From an uncultured Aggregatibacter sp. (lineage in GTDB: Bacteria; Pseudomonadota; Gammaproteobacteria; Enterobacterales; Pasteurellaceae): DNA of 15,777 nucleotides. Positions 7,621 through 14,094 of the stretch are shown piece by piece; the first letter of the stretch is position 1; each line of letters starts with the position of its first letter. The translations under genes were made by a program, and so were the position numbers. The notes under the pieces were generated by a model. That model was given only the letters and a program-made list of their open reading frames with translations. It did no database searches and was not told the DNA's origin. Location of the stretch: contig NZ_CABFLM010000069.1 in assembly GCF_901873365.1 (NCBI RefSeq), forward strand, positions 1-15,777. The letters are read 5' to 3'.

Positions 7621-8565
7621 ATGCAGCATTTAGAACACAAACCTTTAGCGATTTTTTTAATGGGGCCAACCGCCTCCGGTAAAACGGATTTGGCGATCCA
7701 GTTGCGCCAACAATTGCCTGTGGAAGTTATCAGCGTCGATTCTGCCCTGATTTATCGCGGCATGGATATTGGCACGGCGAAACCCTCAAAAGCCGAACTG
7801 GCACTGGCACCTCATCGTTTAATTGATATTTGCGATCCGGCAGAAAGCTATTCGGCGGCAAATTTCCGCACAGATGCTTTACGCGAAATGCAAGAGATTA
7901 GCGCACAAGGCAAAATCCCCTTATTGGTGGGCGGCACAATGTTGTATTACAAAGCCTTATTGGAAGGTCTGTCACCCCTGCCCTCTGCAGATGAAAAAGT
8001 GCGGTCGGAAATTGAGGCAAAAGCAGCACTTATCGGTTGGGGGGGATTACATCAAGAACTCAGTAAAATCGATCCGATTTCAGCACAACGCATTAACCCG
8101 AATGACTCGCAGCGGATTAACCGCGCATTAGAAGTCTTTTATTTAACTGGTAAGACCTTAACGGAATTAACGGCACAAAAAGGCGAGGCCTTGCCGTATA
8201 ACATTCTGCAATTTGCGATTGCACCGGAACAACGAGAGGTCTTACATCTTCGAATTGAGCAACGTTTTCACAAAATGATTGAACTTGGTTTTCAGCAAGA
8301 GGTCGAAAAATTGTACCGTCGTCCCGACTTAAACGAGAACCTGCCGTCTATTCGCTGTGTGGGTTATCGCCAAATGTGGGAATATTTACGCGGTGATTAT
8401 GACCACGATGAGATGGTTTTTCGTGGTATCTGCGCCACCCGCCAATTAGCAAAACGCCAGATCACTTGGCTACGTGGTTGGACATCACCGATTCAATGGT
8501 TGGATAGTTTGCAACCGGCTCAAGCCCTTGAAAAAGTATTAGCATCGGTTTCAACGAAAGCGTAA
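7621..8565 (+). CDS. miaA: tRNA dimethylallyltransferase MiaA
   Basis: MiaA transfers the dimethylallyl group to N6 of A37 in tRNAs reading UNN codons, the first step towards ms2i6A. The P-loop GPTASGKT is at residues 15-22, DSALIYRGMDIGTAKP at 40-55, VGGTMLYYKAL at 103-113, and the C-terminal signature ATRQLAKRQITWL at about 272-284. Its 314 residues match the family. The ATG is 2 bases after the mutL stop with no separate ribosome site, so translational coupling is likely. The next in-frame ATG would fall at the P-loop and can be excluded. An uptake-signal core is at 7997-8005. Confidence 0.97.
   Translation: MQHLEHKPLAIFLMGPTASGKTDLAIQLRQQLPVEVISVDSALIYRGMDIGTAKPSKAELALAPHRLIDICDPAESYSAANFRTDALREMQEISAQGKIPLLVGGTMLYYKALLEGLSPLPSADEKVRSEIEAKAALIGWGGLHQELSKIDPISAQRINPNDSQRINRALEVFYLTGKTLTELTAQKGEALPYNILQFAIAPEQREVLHLRIEQRFHKMIELGFQQEVEKLYRRPDLNENLPSIRCVGYRQMWEYLRGDYDHDEMVFRGICATRQLAKRQITWLRGWTSPIQWLDSLQPAQALEKVLASVSTKA
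7997..8005 (+). repeat. DNA uptake signal core (in miaA)
   Basis: Exact core within miaA (encodes KVR), with tail CGGAAATTG. Confidence 0.9.
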
Positions 8566-8582
8566 AACACAGATTGCGCCTA

Positions 8583-8611
8583 GTGACTTTCAATATAATT
8601 GTTGCTATATT
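8583..8611 (+). promoter_or_regulatory. Candidate hfq promoter with overlapping inverted repeat
   Basis: GTGACT (8583-8588, four of six -35 matches) and TATATT (8606-8611, five of six -10 matches) are separated by exactly 17 bases. The predicted start is near 8618, giving a leader of about 64 bases before the hfq ATG. An 8-bp inverted repeat, TCAATATA (8590-8597) and TATATTGA (8606-8613), covers the spacer and the -10. It could be a repressor operator or simply an AT-rich coincidence. Confidence 0.5.
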
Positions 8612-8624
8612 GATTCACGGAGGC

Positions 8625-8640
8625 ATACAGCTTGCTGTAT
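8625..8640 (+). other. Small hairpin in the hfq leader
   Basis: ATACAG (8625-8630) and CTGTAT (8635-8640) form a perfect 6-bp stem on a CTTG loop, followed by TGTTTTAATT. It would lie at about +8 to +23 of the hfq leader if the promoter at 8583-8611 is right. It could be a weak terminator for transcripts running out of miaA or a structural part of the hfq leader. Confidence 0.4.
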
Positions 8641-8681
8641 TGTTTTAATTCATCATTTTTTACAAAAAGAAGGAAAGAAAA

Positions 8682-8969
8682 ATGGCAAAAGGACAATCTC
8701 TACAAGATCCTTACTTGAATGCATTACGTCGTGAACGTATTCCTGTTTCAATTTATTTAGTCAACGGCATTAAATTACAAGGGCAAATCGAATCGTTTGA
8801 CCAATTCGTGATTTTGTTGAAAAACACGGTAAATCAAATGGTTTATAAACACGCAATTTCAACTGTTGTGCCGGCACGGACGGTAGGACATCATAACACC
8901 GCACCACAGCAACCAAGCCAACAATCGCCTTCTTCTGTAGAAACCAACACGGATGCGCCAGCAGAATAA
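8682..8969 (+). CDS. hfq: RNA chaperone Hfq
   Basis: Hfq is the hexameric Sm-like RNA-binding protein that pairs small RNAs with mRNAs. Residues 1-65 contain the whole Sm fold: Q8 of the proximal face, the rim arginines in RRER (16-19), Sm1 (VNGIKLQGQIESFDQFVILL), and Sm2 with YKHAIS at 55-60. A disordered tail rich in Gln, Ser, Pro and acidic residues fills 66-95, a little shorter than the E. coli tail (102 residues in all). The ribosome site AAGGA (8670-8674) is 7 bases before ATG 8682. The gene ends the tsaE-amiB-mutL-miaA-hfq cluster. hflX, which follows hfq in E. coli, is absent and tyrR lies opposite instead. Confidence 0.98.
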   Translation: MAKGQSLQDPYLNALRRERIPVSIYLVNGIKLQGQIESFDQFVILLKNTVNQMVYKHAISTVVPARTVGHHNTAPQQPSQQSPSSVETNTDAPAE

Positions 8970-9021
8970 TTAAATAGTATAGAACTGCATTAAACGGCAT
9001 CAGACTGTGTTAACTTAAACT

Positions 9022-9062
9022 AAAAATGCGGCGAATTCTTAACGTGTTCACCGCATTTTTTC
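9022..9062. terminator. Bidirectional intrinsic terminator between hfq and tyrR
   Basis: AAAAATGCGG (9022-9031) pairs perfectly with CCGCATTTTT (9051-9060). Three further pairs (9033-9035 with 9047-9049) sit inside after one mismatch, around a small loop. The plus strand ends in a T run for hfq and the minus strand also ends in Ts for tyrR, so one element serves both convergent genes. The hfq-tyrR gap (8970-9128) holds nothing else I can support. Confidence 0.92.
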
Positions 9063-9128
9063 TTTCACCCTTTCGCCAATCTCCACCTCTCATGTTAGAT
9101 CGCGCCATTCACTACCTCAGCCAAACAA

Positions 9129-10100
9129 TTACGATTTTCCAATACCGTATTGACGTAATTTATTGGCAATTGCCGTATGAGATACCCCCAAACGAGTGGC
9201 CAGTTTTCTGGAACTGGGATATTTTGCATAAAATTTATGAAGTACCGCCGCCTCAAAACGCCCAACCATCTCATCCAACGTACTGCCTTCTGTGATAAAT
9301 TCATCAATAAACGACGCTGTCTCCTGCCCATGGGAATTTTGTGGCGCTAATCCTAAATCCTCAATCTTCAACCGGTTGTTTTGGCATAAAGAACAGGCAC
9401 GATATAAGGCATTATAAAGCTCACGAAGATTGCCCGGCCAAGGATAGTCTTGTAAATATCGCAAGAGATGCTCATCTAAGTGCGGTGGAAAAATGCCGAG
9501 TTTTTCACTAATTTCTTGAATGAACTGATGGCTTAACAGCGCAATATCTTCCTGACGCTCACGCAGCAAAGGCAACGTTAAACTCAACACATTCAACCGA
9601 TGAAACAAATCATTGCGCATTTTGCCTTGTTCGACATAATGTTGTAACGGCTGTTGCGCCGTACAAATCACACGAACATTCGCATAATGTTCCTCTTCCT
9701 CACCCACACGACGAAACGTGCCATCACTCAAAAAACGCAACAACTTCGCCTGCAAGGTCAACGGCAATTCCTCTACGCCATCCAACAATACCGTACCGCC
9801 ATCGGCATATTCAAAAAAACCGATAAACTCACCGTCTTTATTGCGCCGCCCAAACATTTCCGTTTCTGCATCTTCCCCCGGAATGCCAGCGCAATTCACT
9901 GCCAAAAAAGTATGATCACGTCGTTCACTAAAATCATGACACGCCTTTGCGATCACCTCTTTGCCCGTACCGGTTTCGCCTTGAATGAGCAAAGGAGCAT
10001 CCAGCAAAGCAAACTTTTTCGCTTTCTCAATCACCTCTTGCATTCGTGGATTTTGGCTGACAATTTGTGCAAAAGGATCGGTATTTTTTGAAGTTGTCAT
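9129..10100 (-). CDS. tyrR: Transcriptional regulator TyrR, short form
   Basis: TyrR is a DNA-binding regulator of aromatic amino-acid synthesis and transport that responds to tyrosine, phenylalanine or tryptophan. The AAA+ domain has Walker A GETGTGKE (41-48), Walker B GGTVLLDGVEELP (from 101) and WPGNLREL (221-228). The Fis-type helix-turn-helix SRKLATRLGVSHTAIANKLR (297-316) is almost the E. coli TyrR sequence. At 323 residues it lacks the N-terminal ACT and PAS domains of E. coli TyrR (513 residues), as is known for Haemophilus influenzae TyrR. The GAFTGA loop of sigma-54 activators is absent (GRRNKDGEF in that region), so it should act at sigma-70 promoters, probably as a repressor. It follows ycjX-ycjF as in E. 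coli but with a 96-base gap. Only a weak ribosome site (CGAGAC) precedes the ATG. Confidence 0.95.
   Translation of the reverse strand: MTTSKNTDPFAQIVSQNPRMQEVIEKAKKFALLDAPLLIQGETGTGKEVIAKACHDFSERRDHTFLAVNCAGIPGEDAETEMFGRRNKDGEFIGFFEYADGGTVLLDGVEELPLTLQAKLLRFLSDGTFRRVGEEEEHYANVRVICTAQQPLQHYVEQGKMRNDLFHRLNVLSLTLPLLRERQEDIALLSHQFIQEISEKLGIFPPHLDEHLLRYLQDYPWPGNLRELYNALYRACSLCQNNRLKIEDLGLAPQNSHGQETASFIDEFITEGSTLDEMVGRFEAAVLHKFYAKYPSSRKLATRLGVSHTAIANKLRQYGIGKS
9478..9486 (+). repeat. DNA uptake signal core (in tyrR)
   Basis: Exact core on the strand opposite to tyrR coding, with tail GGAAAAATG. Confidence 0.9.
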
Positions 10101-10129
10101 ATACGTCTCGGAAGTTGAAAAACGGCCTA

Positions 10130-10158
10130 ATAATAACCTGATGAAGAAAAATCGCCAA
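10130..10158 (-). promoter_or_regulatory. Candidate tyrR promoter
   Basis: On the minus strand, TTGGCG (10158-10153, four of six -35 matches) and TATTAT (10135-10130, five of six -10 matches) are 17 bases apart. The predicted start is about 23 bases before the tyrR ATG. No copy of the TyrR box TGTAAA-N6-TTTACA is seen in the gap, so autoregulation is not supported by sequence. Confidence 0.45.
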
Positions 10159-10170
10159 CGCCTTTGGCAA
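10148..10170 (-). terminator. Weak candidate terminator after ycjF
   Basis: On the minus strand GCCAA-AGGCG-TTGGC (10168-10154) forms a 5-bp stem, extendable by a G-T and an A-T pair, followed by GATTTTTC. The T run is short and the element overlaps the tyrR -35. It might only attenuate read-through from ycjXF. Confidence 0.35.
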
Positions 10171-10196
10171 GATTTATTGACAGCTTAGGCAATGGT

Positions 10197-11291
10197 TTAC
10201 ACGTTCTCTTTTTGCTTAAATTTAACTTGCTCTAAGACTGTGCTACTTAAATGACTGAGCAATTCTTTATGCAATTGTGATAACCGCGGCTTCTCACCGG
10301 ATTGAAACGCCAGCGGGCGGCAAAATTCCATAGCTTTAATACCTAAACGCGCGGTCAATATGCCCACGCCAATCCCTTGTGCGGCACGCGCTGACAATTT
10401 CGCCGTCAGATCTTGTGATAACCAATTCACACCCAAATCCTGAATCAATTCCGTTGCCCCAGCAAACGCCATATTCACCAAGACCATGCGCAATAAGCGA
10501 ATGCGACTAAAATAGCCCAACTCAATGCCATAAATCCGTGCAATTTGATTAATTAAACGAATATTGCGCCATGCGATGAAGAAAATATCCACCAACGCCA
10601 ACGGACTAATTGCCACCAACGCCGCCGATTCTGTCGAGGCTTTGGTGATCAATTTTTTGGCTTGTTTATCCACAGGCTGTAGCACATTTTGACTAAATAA
10701 ATGCAAAATCTCATGGGCGGAATAGGCTTCATGAATTTGTTTTTGCCATTGCATAAAATCAGGGTTTTGCCTATCAATATGAACTAATTTGCTCACGTCT
10801 TGGCATAAGCTGACCGCCTGTTGATGTTCGGCAGATGAAAAAACATCTTTAAAATTGACCGCACTTTTCAGCAACTGTTGGCTTTGTGTTTGAATTTCTG
10901 CCCGATGACGTAATTTCGCCAAACGTCGCCATTCGCTGACAATCGCCGAGATGCCGAGTAAAATGACGGCACAAGCGACCAAGGAAAAGGCAAAATAAAT
11001 CCATTGATTTTGTTGCCAGGCATCCACCAGCCATTGTACCGATTGCGCCACAGAGGCGACAAAAAATAAGAGACTCACGCCACCTAATATTTTTTTCCAC
11101 CAACGCGGTTTCGGTTGCAGACTCTGCTCAAATTGTTGTTCTAACAATTCGCCTTCAAAAATCCCATTCGCCTCCTCTGTGTCAGGTACTGCCTGCGCTT
11201 CGTGAAATTCCTGTTTGGCAATAAATGCCGATTGCACATTAAGCTCCTCATTCATATCGCTTTCATTTTGTGTAAACACTTTTTTCTCCAC
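10197..11291 (-). CDS. ycjF: Inner-membrane protein YcjF (UPF0283/TIGR01620 family)
   Basis: This is a conserved inner-membrane protein of unknown biochemical role, always found beside the YcjX GTPase-like protein. The two membrane segments near residues 67-91 and 97-119 are followed by a cytoplasmic region with the family signature SPLALVDIFFIAWRNIRLIN (227-246), then GIELGYFSRIRL and a C-terminal stretch (AARAAQGIGVGILTARLGIKAMEFCRPL-like) close to E. coli YcjF. I chose the GTG at 11291 (364 residues). A perfect AGGAGG (11303-11298) lies 6 bases upstream, overlapping the ycjX stop, whereas the next ATG (11255) has no ribosome site and the ATG at 11339 lies inside ycjX. The product should sit in the membrane as partner of YcjX. 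The catalytic role is not known and I infer none. Confidence 0.92.
   Translation of the reverse strand: MEKKVFTQNESDMNEELNVQSAFIAKQEFHEAQAVPDTEEANGIFEGELLEQQFEQSLQPKPRWWKKILGGVSLLFFVASVAQSVQWLVDAWQQNQWIYFAFSLVACAVILLGISAIVSEWRRLAKLRHRAEIQTQSQQLLKSAVNFKDVFSSAEHQQAVSLCQDVSKLVHIDRQNPDFMQWQKQIHEAYSAHEILHLFSQNVLQPVDKQAKKLITKASTESAALVAISPLALVDIFFIAWRNIRLINQIARIYGIELGYFSRIRLLRMVLVNMAFAGATELIQDLGVNWLSQDLTAKLSARAAQGIGVGILTARLGIKAMEFCRPLAFQSGEKPRLSQLHKELLSHLSSTVLEQVKFKQKENV
10858..10866 (-). repeat. DNA uptake signal core (in ycjF)
   Basis: Exact core in the coding direction of ycjF (KSAV), with one of the best extended tails here (CAATTTTAAA). Confidence 0.92.
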
Positions 11292-11301
11292 GACCTGCCT
11301 C

Positions 11302-12708
11302 CTACAATTTATCGCCCAACAAAAATTGCAACACCGCATCCATTCGCAAGTGCGGTATATTTTCGCCTTGTTCTAAACGGCGCGGTTCAAATTGGTCGAA
11401 TTCAAATTTTTGATTTTGCCAAAAATCGGCACTCGGCAATCGTCCCGGCACGCTGCCCGGATAAAGCGTCACTTTCTGCTTATCAGAACAACGAATGCCT
11501 TGCAACGCTTTAAATGATTGACTGTTTTGATTCACCACCACTTGCTGTGTTGCACGAATAGACGCAATCGCGGTGTAATCCGTCACAATATCGGCAAATT
11601 CGACATAACGCCCGCCTTCTTGCACCAACTGACGCATCAAACCGATTAAATTCGGCAGCTGGTCGGTGGTGATATGATCCGCCTTGGTGGCAATAAACAT
11701 CAATTTATCAATTTTCGGCGAAAAAAGACGATTTAAAAGATGCCGTTTGCCATAATGAAAATTGCGAAAGAGCTGATGTAGCGCCTGTTGCATGTCGCTA
11801 AAAGCTTGTCGGCTATGATTTAACGGTGTTAAGCAATCCGCCAAAATGACTTGTCGATCAAAGGTCTCAAAATAATTTTCGTAAAACCCTTTCACAATAT
11901 GCTGACGATAATACTCATAGCGTTTAGTTAACACAGCAAAATAACTTTCACTTTTCGCCTCACGCTTTAGCTGTTGCCATTGTGACGCACTCAAATGCAA
12001 TAATGGGAAGAATTGCAAGGCTGGCGCACCTTCAAGCTCACCGGGTAACACAAAGCGTCCCGGCTGAATAAAATGCAACCCTTGTTTCTTACATTGCCAC
12101 AAATAATCGGTATAATCTTTGGCAAGTTGCGCCAAAATGTCTTCATCTGCGGTATCAGTCAGCTGAATTTTGGCCACTTTCGTTAACCAAGACTGCGCCA
12201 ACGCTGCGTGTGTGCCGTTAAGTTGTCGTTGTAATTCCAACGACCATTCTTCAAACCCTAAATCCAATAAGGGCAAATCCAACAACCATTCTCCGGGATA
12301 ATCAAAAATATCTAAATATAACGTGCCTTTTTCTTTCAAATGACGCAACAAACCATCACTTCGTTGATAACGAATTGCCAAGCGAGTTTCACTCACGCCA
12401 CGGGTAGATTGCGGCCACATCGGTGGGTCTTGAGACAAGGCATTCAGATTTCCTTCGTAATCAAAGCGCGGGATCGATAAATCTAATTGAGGCACGCGTT
12501 GTACCGCTAGAATTCGGTGTTGGCGGGCAGCATCAAAGAGTGGCAAATGCCCGTTATCCACTCGATTAATGTGTAACATTTGATTCATTAAGCTGGTAAT
12601 AAACGCGGTTTTTCCACTTCTACTCAACCCCGTCACAGCAATGCGTAAGGTCCGATCCAAACCGCGATTAACCAGCTCGTTTAATTCTTTTTGCAGATGA
12701 TTTAGCAT
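11302..12708 (-). CDS. ycjX: YcjX family P-loop GTPase-like protein
   Basis: YcjX is a stress-associated P-loop NTPase of the DUF463 family. Binding of guanine nucleotides has been reported for relatives, but the physiological role is unclear. Walker A GLSRSGKT is at residues 27-34, the switch-like DYPGEW at 136-141, and a G4-like TKAD at 341-344. The C-terminal motif IGDKL-like FLLGDKL ends the protein as in E. coli. I chose ATG 12708 (468 residues) because it aligns with the E. coli start (MxxLQxELNxLVNRG). A TTG at 12735 would add nine residues with no counterpart. The gene is the first of ycjX-ycjF, with 10 bases between them. A TATAAT box lies about 40 bases upstream. Confidence 0.95.
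   Translation of the reverse strand: MLNHLQKELNELVNRGLDRTLRIAVTGLSRSGKTAFITSLMNQMLHINRVDNGHLPLFDAARQHRILAVQRVPQLDLSIPRFDYEGNLNALSQDPPMWPQSTRGVSETRLAIRYQRSDGLLRHLKEKGTLYLDIFDYPGEWLLDLPLLDLGFEEWSLELQRQLNGTHAALAQSWLTKVAKIQLTDTADEDILAQLAKDYTDYLWQCKKQGLHFIQPGRFVLPGELEGAPALQFFPLLHLSASQWQQLKREAKSESYFAVLTKRYEYYRQHIVKGFYENYFETFDRQVILADCLTPLNHSRQAFSDMQQALHQLFRNFHYGKRHLLNRLFSPKIDKLMFIATKADHITTDQLPNLIGLMRQLVQEGGRYVEFADIVTDYTAIASIRATQQVVVNQNSQSFKALQGIRCSDKQKVTLYPGSVPGRLPSADFWQNQKFEFDQFEPRRLEQGENIPHLRMDAVLQFLLGDKL
11348..11356 (+). repeat. DNA uptake signal core (3' end of ycjX)
   Basis: Exact core opposite the last codons of ycjX (PHLRMD), with tail ATATTTTCG. Confidence 0.9.
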
Positions 12709-12746
12709 ACTCGTCTTCTTAATATATGACGTCAATAATGGAAGAC

Positions 12747-12752
12747 ATTATA
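12747..12752 (-). promoter_or_regulatory. -10 element of a likely ycjX promoter
   Basis: The minus strand reads a perfect TATAAT here, with the predicted start about 32 bases before the ycjX ATG. No good -35 is found at 16-18 bases (best TTAAGC, three of six). YcjX is a heat-shock-linked gene in E. coli, but I see no convincing sigma-32 -35 (CTTGAA) at the right place. The rest of the gap 12709-12895 has one uptake signal and no gene. Confidence 0.4.
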
Positions 12753-12796
12753 CCGAAAAAATGAAGATGGGCTTAATTTGCTTGGAAATAAAAGAA

Positions 12797-12805
12797 AAGT
12801 GCGGT
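12797..12805 (+). repeat. DNA uptake signal core (ModA-like/ycjX gap)
   Basis: Exact core with tail CAAAACAAG, in the 187-base gap upstream of ycjX. Confidence 0.92.
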
Positions 12806-12895
12806 CAAAACAAGAGAATTTTGAGAAGGGTTTGCTCACGGCGTATGAGGCGAATCAATCACATCGCTGATTAATACGTGATTTCCATAATATTT

Positions 12896-13621
12896 TTATT
12901 CTGCCAAAAAGCCATGTTGATACATAATGCGTTTTGCCGTATCGGACATTAAGAACTGGAAAAATAAACGGGTAATCACATTCTCACTCAGTTGCGCAGC
13001 AGAATAGGTCGCCTTGATATTAAATTCAGGTGGGAAAGGATGAAAACGCAGATTTTCATTTGCTAATTTGTACATATAATTGGCGTAACCAATCATCATA
13101 TCCGCATGATTGTTTTGCAAAATATACTTAGAGGCAATTTCACCTTGCGGAATAACCACGGCACTATTTTCACCGCCGACCAACGGCATAGCACGCTGTT
13201 TTAATAAACTACCGGAAACGGGATAGGCTTGTTCTAACAGTTCAAACAGGTGCCAAGTGTAATCCCCGCAAGGATCCGCAATAGGCGTGGAGGTTGCCAA
13301 ACGCAAGGATTCATCAAACAAAATATCTAATGTATCGCGGTGTTGATAATGTTCGGTATTTAAGGTGGTAAGAATCAGTTGATTAAAGGCGAGGATTTGC
13401 TGGTTATAAATACATTTCGTGGCAGATAGGATGTTGATATTTTGCAAATTAGCACTAATAAAAATATCACAGTATTCATCAGCTTCCAGGCGTTGTCGCA
13501 ACAATCCCGCCGGCGCCAAATGTAAATGAACTTCCACCGGGTTTTTCTGCTTAAAAATCGTCACGAGCTCATTTAAAACATGACGAAAACTGCCTGCGCT
13601 AAAAATCGTTAAATTCAACAT
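12896..13621 (-). CDS. ModA-like substrate-binding domain protein without signal peptide
   Basis: The 241 residues fit a type II periplasmic-binding fold of the molybdate/tungstate ModA family (SBP_bac_11). SAGSFRHVLNELVTIF at 8-23 and the stretch APAGLLRQRLEADE (36-49) then DIFISANLQN (52-61) are the usual ligand-cleft and early-strand motifs, and the C-terminus (SDTAKRIMYQHGF) is the normal family end. What is missing is export: the mature-type sequence begins at residue 3, and a TAG lies four codons upstream in frame, so no signal peptide can be added. The ATG has AGGA at 7 bases and overlaps the end of the broken molC by 7 bases (ATGTTGA). From memory, H. influenzae has a similar gene next to its molC (HI1469 beside HI1470); I could not check this. 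Ligand and location are not shown, and it may be cytoplasmic or on its way to being lost. Confidence 0.75.
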   Translation of the reverse strand: MLNLTIFSAGSFRHVLNELVTIFKQKNPVEVHLHLAPAGLLRQRLEADEYCDIFISANLQNINILSATKCIYNQQILAFNQLILTTLNTEHYQHRDTLDILFDESLRLATSTPIADPCGDYTWHLFELLEQAYPVSGSLLKQRAMPLVGGENSAVVIPQGEIASKYILQNNHADMMIGYANYMYKLANENLRFHPFPPEFNIKATYSAAQLSENVITRLFFQFLMSDTAKRIMYQHGFLAE

Positions 13622-13977
13622 TTTTTGATCCTATGAAAGCCACTTAATACGCTGTTGTACACAGGGACAAAATGCGTAAATTCATGGTTTTGATAGTGTG
13701 CTTCCTGCATCAGCATGGGTAAATGAAATCACTGTGTCAAATTCTCTGCCGTCAACACATCATCAGTTTGACCAAATAACAGGTTTTGCTTATTCATTAA
13801 CAAAACTTTATTCGCCACGGCAACCACATGATTCAGTTGATGCGTTGTTAATATGACGACGGTTAATCTATGTTCTTTCATCCACTGTTGCAATAACGAT
13901 AACACAGTATTTTGATTCGCTAAATCCAAAGCAAAGGTCGGCTCATCCAATGGCATTAATTTGCATTCGGAAGCCAT
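13615..13977 (-). pseudogene. Remnant of an ABC-transporter ATPase gene (molC-like), truncated and interrupted
   Basis: An 82-residue piece (13977-13732) is the second half of an ABC ATPase: the Walker B region KLMPLDEPTFALDL, then VVILTTHQLNHVVAVANKVL with the H-loop histidine. It resembles H. influenzae MolC (HI1470) from about its residue 150. Walker A, the Q-loop and the LSGGQ signature are missing, and a TAA lies in frame three codons upstream of the ATG. At 13731-13729 a TGA breaks the frame. The same frame then continues for 37 codons to a TGA at 13617-13615, encoding FHLPMLMQEAHYQNHEFTHF and more, which matches the MolC C-terminus. The Walker B and D-loop are also degraded (LLLDEPTSALD expected). 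The N-terminal half and the permease gene are absent here, so no working importer is encoded at this locus. Confidence 0.88.
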
Positions 13978-14006
13978 GGTGTTTTAGTTGAACGATAACA
14001 TTACTT

Positions 14007-14042
14007 AAAAAATAAAGTGGTTGATAGACTAAACCACTTTAT
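14007..14042 (-). terminator. Intrinsic terminator of usg
   Basis: Read on the minus strand, a perfect 11-bp stem (14042-14032 with 14022-14012, core AAAGTGGTT) with a 9-base loop is followed by five Ts. It lies 52 bases after the usg stop and isolates usg from the molC remnant. The region 13978-14094 holds this element and one uptake signal, and no trace of the missing first half of molC. Confidence 0.93.
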
Positions 14043-14077
14043 CACCGGCGAAGAGATTTCAAACGCGCGAAAAAACA

Positions 14078-14086
14078 ACCGCACTT
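14078..14086 (-). repeat. DNA uptake signal core (just after usg)
   Basis: Exact core 8 bases past the usg stop, T-rich tail (TGTTTTTT) on its own strand. Confidence 0.92.
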
Positions 14087-14094
14087 AATTTCAA

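Noticed and set aside
9026..9295. An 89-residue plus-strand frame starting inside the hfq-tyrR terminator
   Set aside because: It begins within the terminator stem and runs opposite the conserved DNA-binding end of tyrR, with no ribosome site.
10188..10205. TGTAAA at the ycjF stop as half of a TyrR box
   Set aside because: It is the GTG-TAA end of ycjF, and the partner TTTACA is absent at the required 6-base spacing.
12857..12883. Hairpin AATCAC/GTGATT after the ModA-like gene as a terminator
   Set aside because: Only 6 bp with a 15-base loop and no T run on either strand.
13729..13731. The in-frame TGA of the molC remnant read as selenocysteine
   Set aside because: Relatives have leucine here, there is no cysteine homologue pattern, and the gene already lacks its ATP-binding half, so decay explains it better.
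13615..13977. A mobile element or prophage edge behind the broken molC
   Set aside because: No transposase, inverted terminal repeats, target duplication or integrase is seen; simple deletion suffices.
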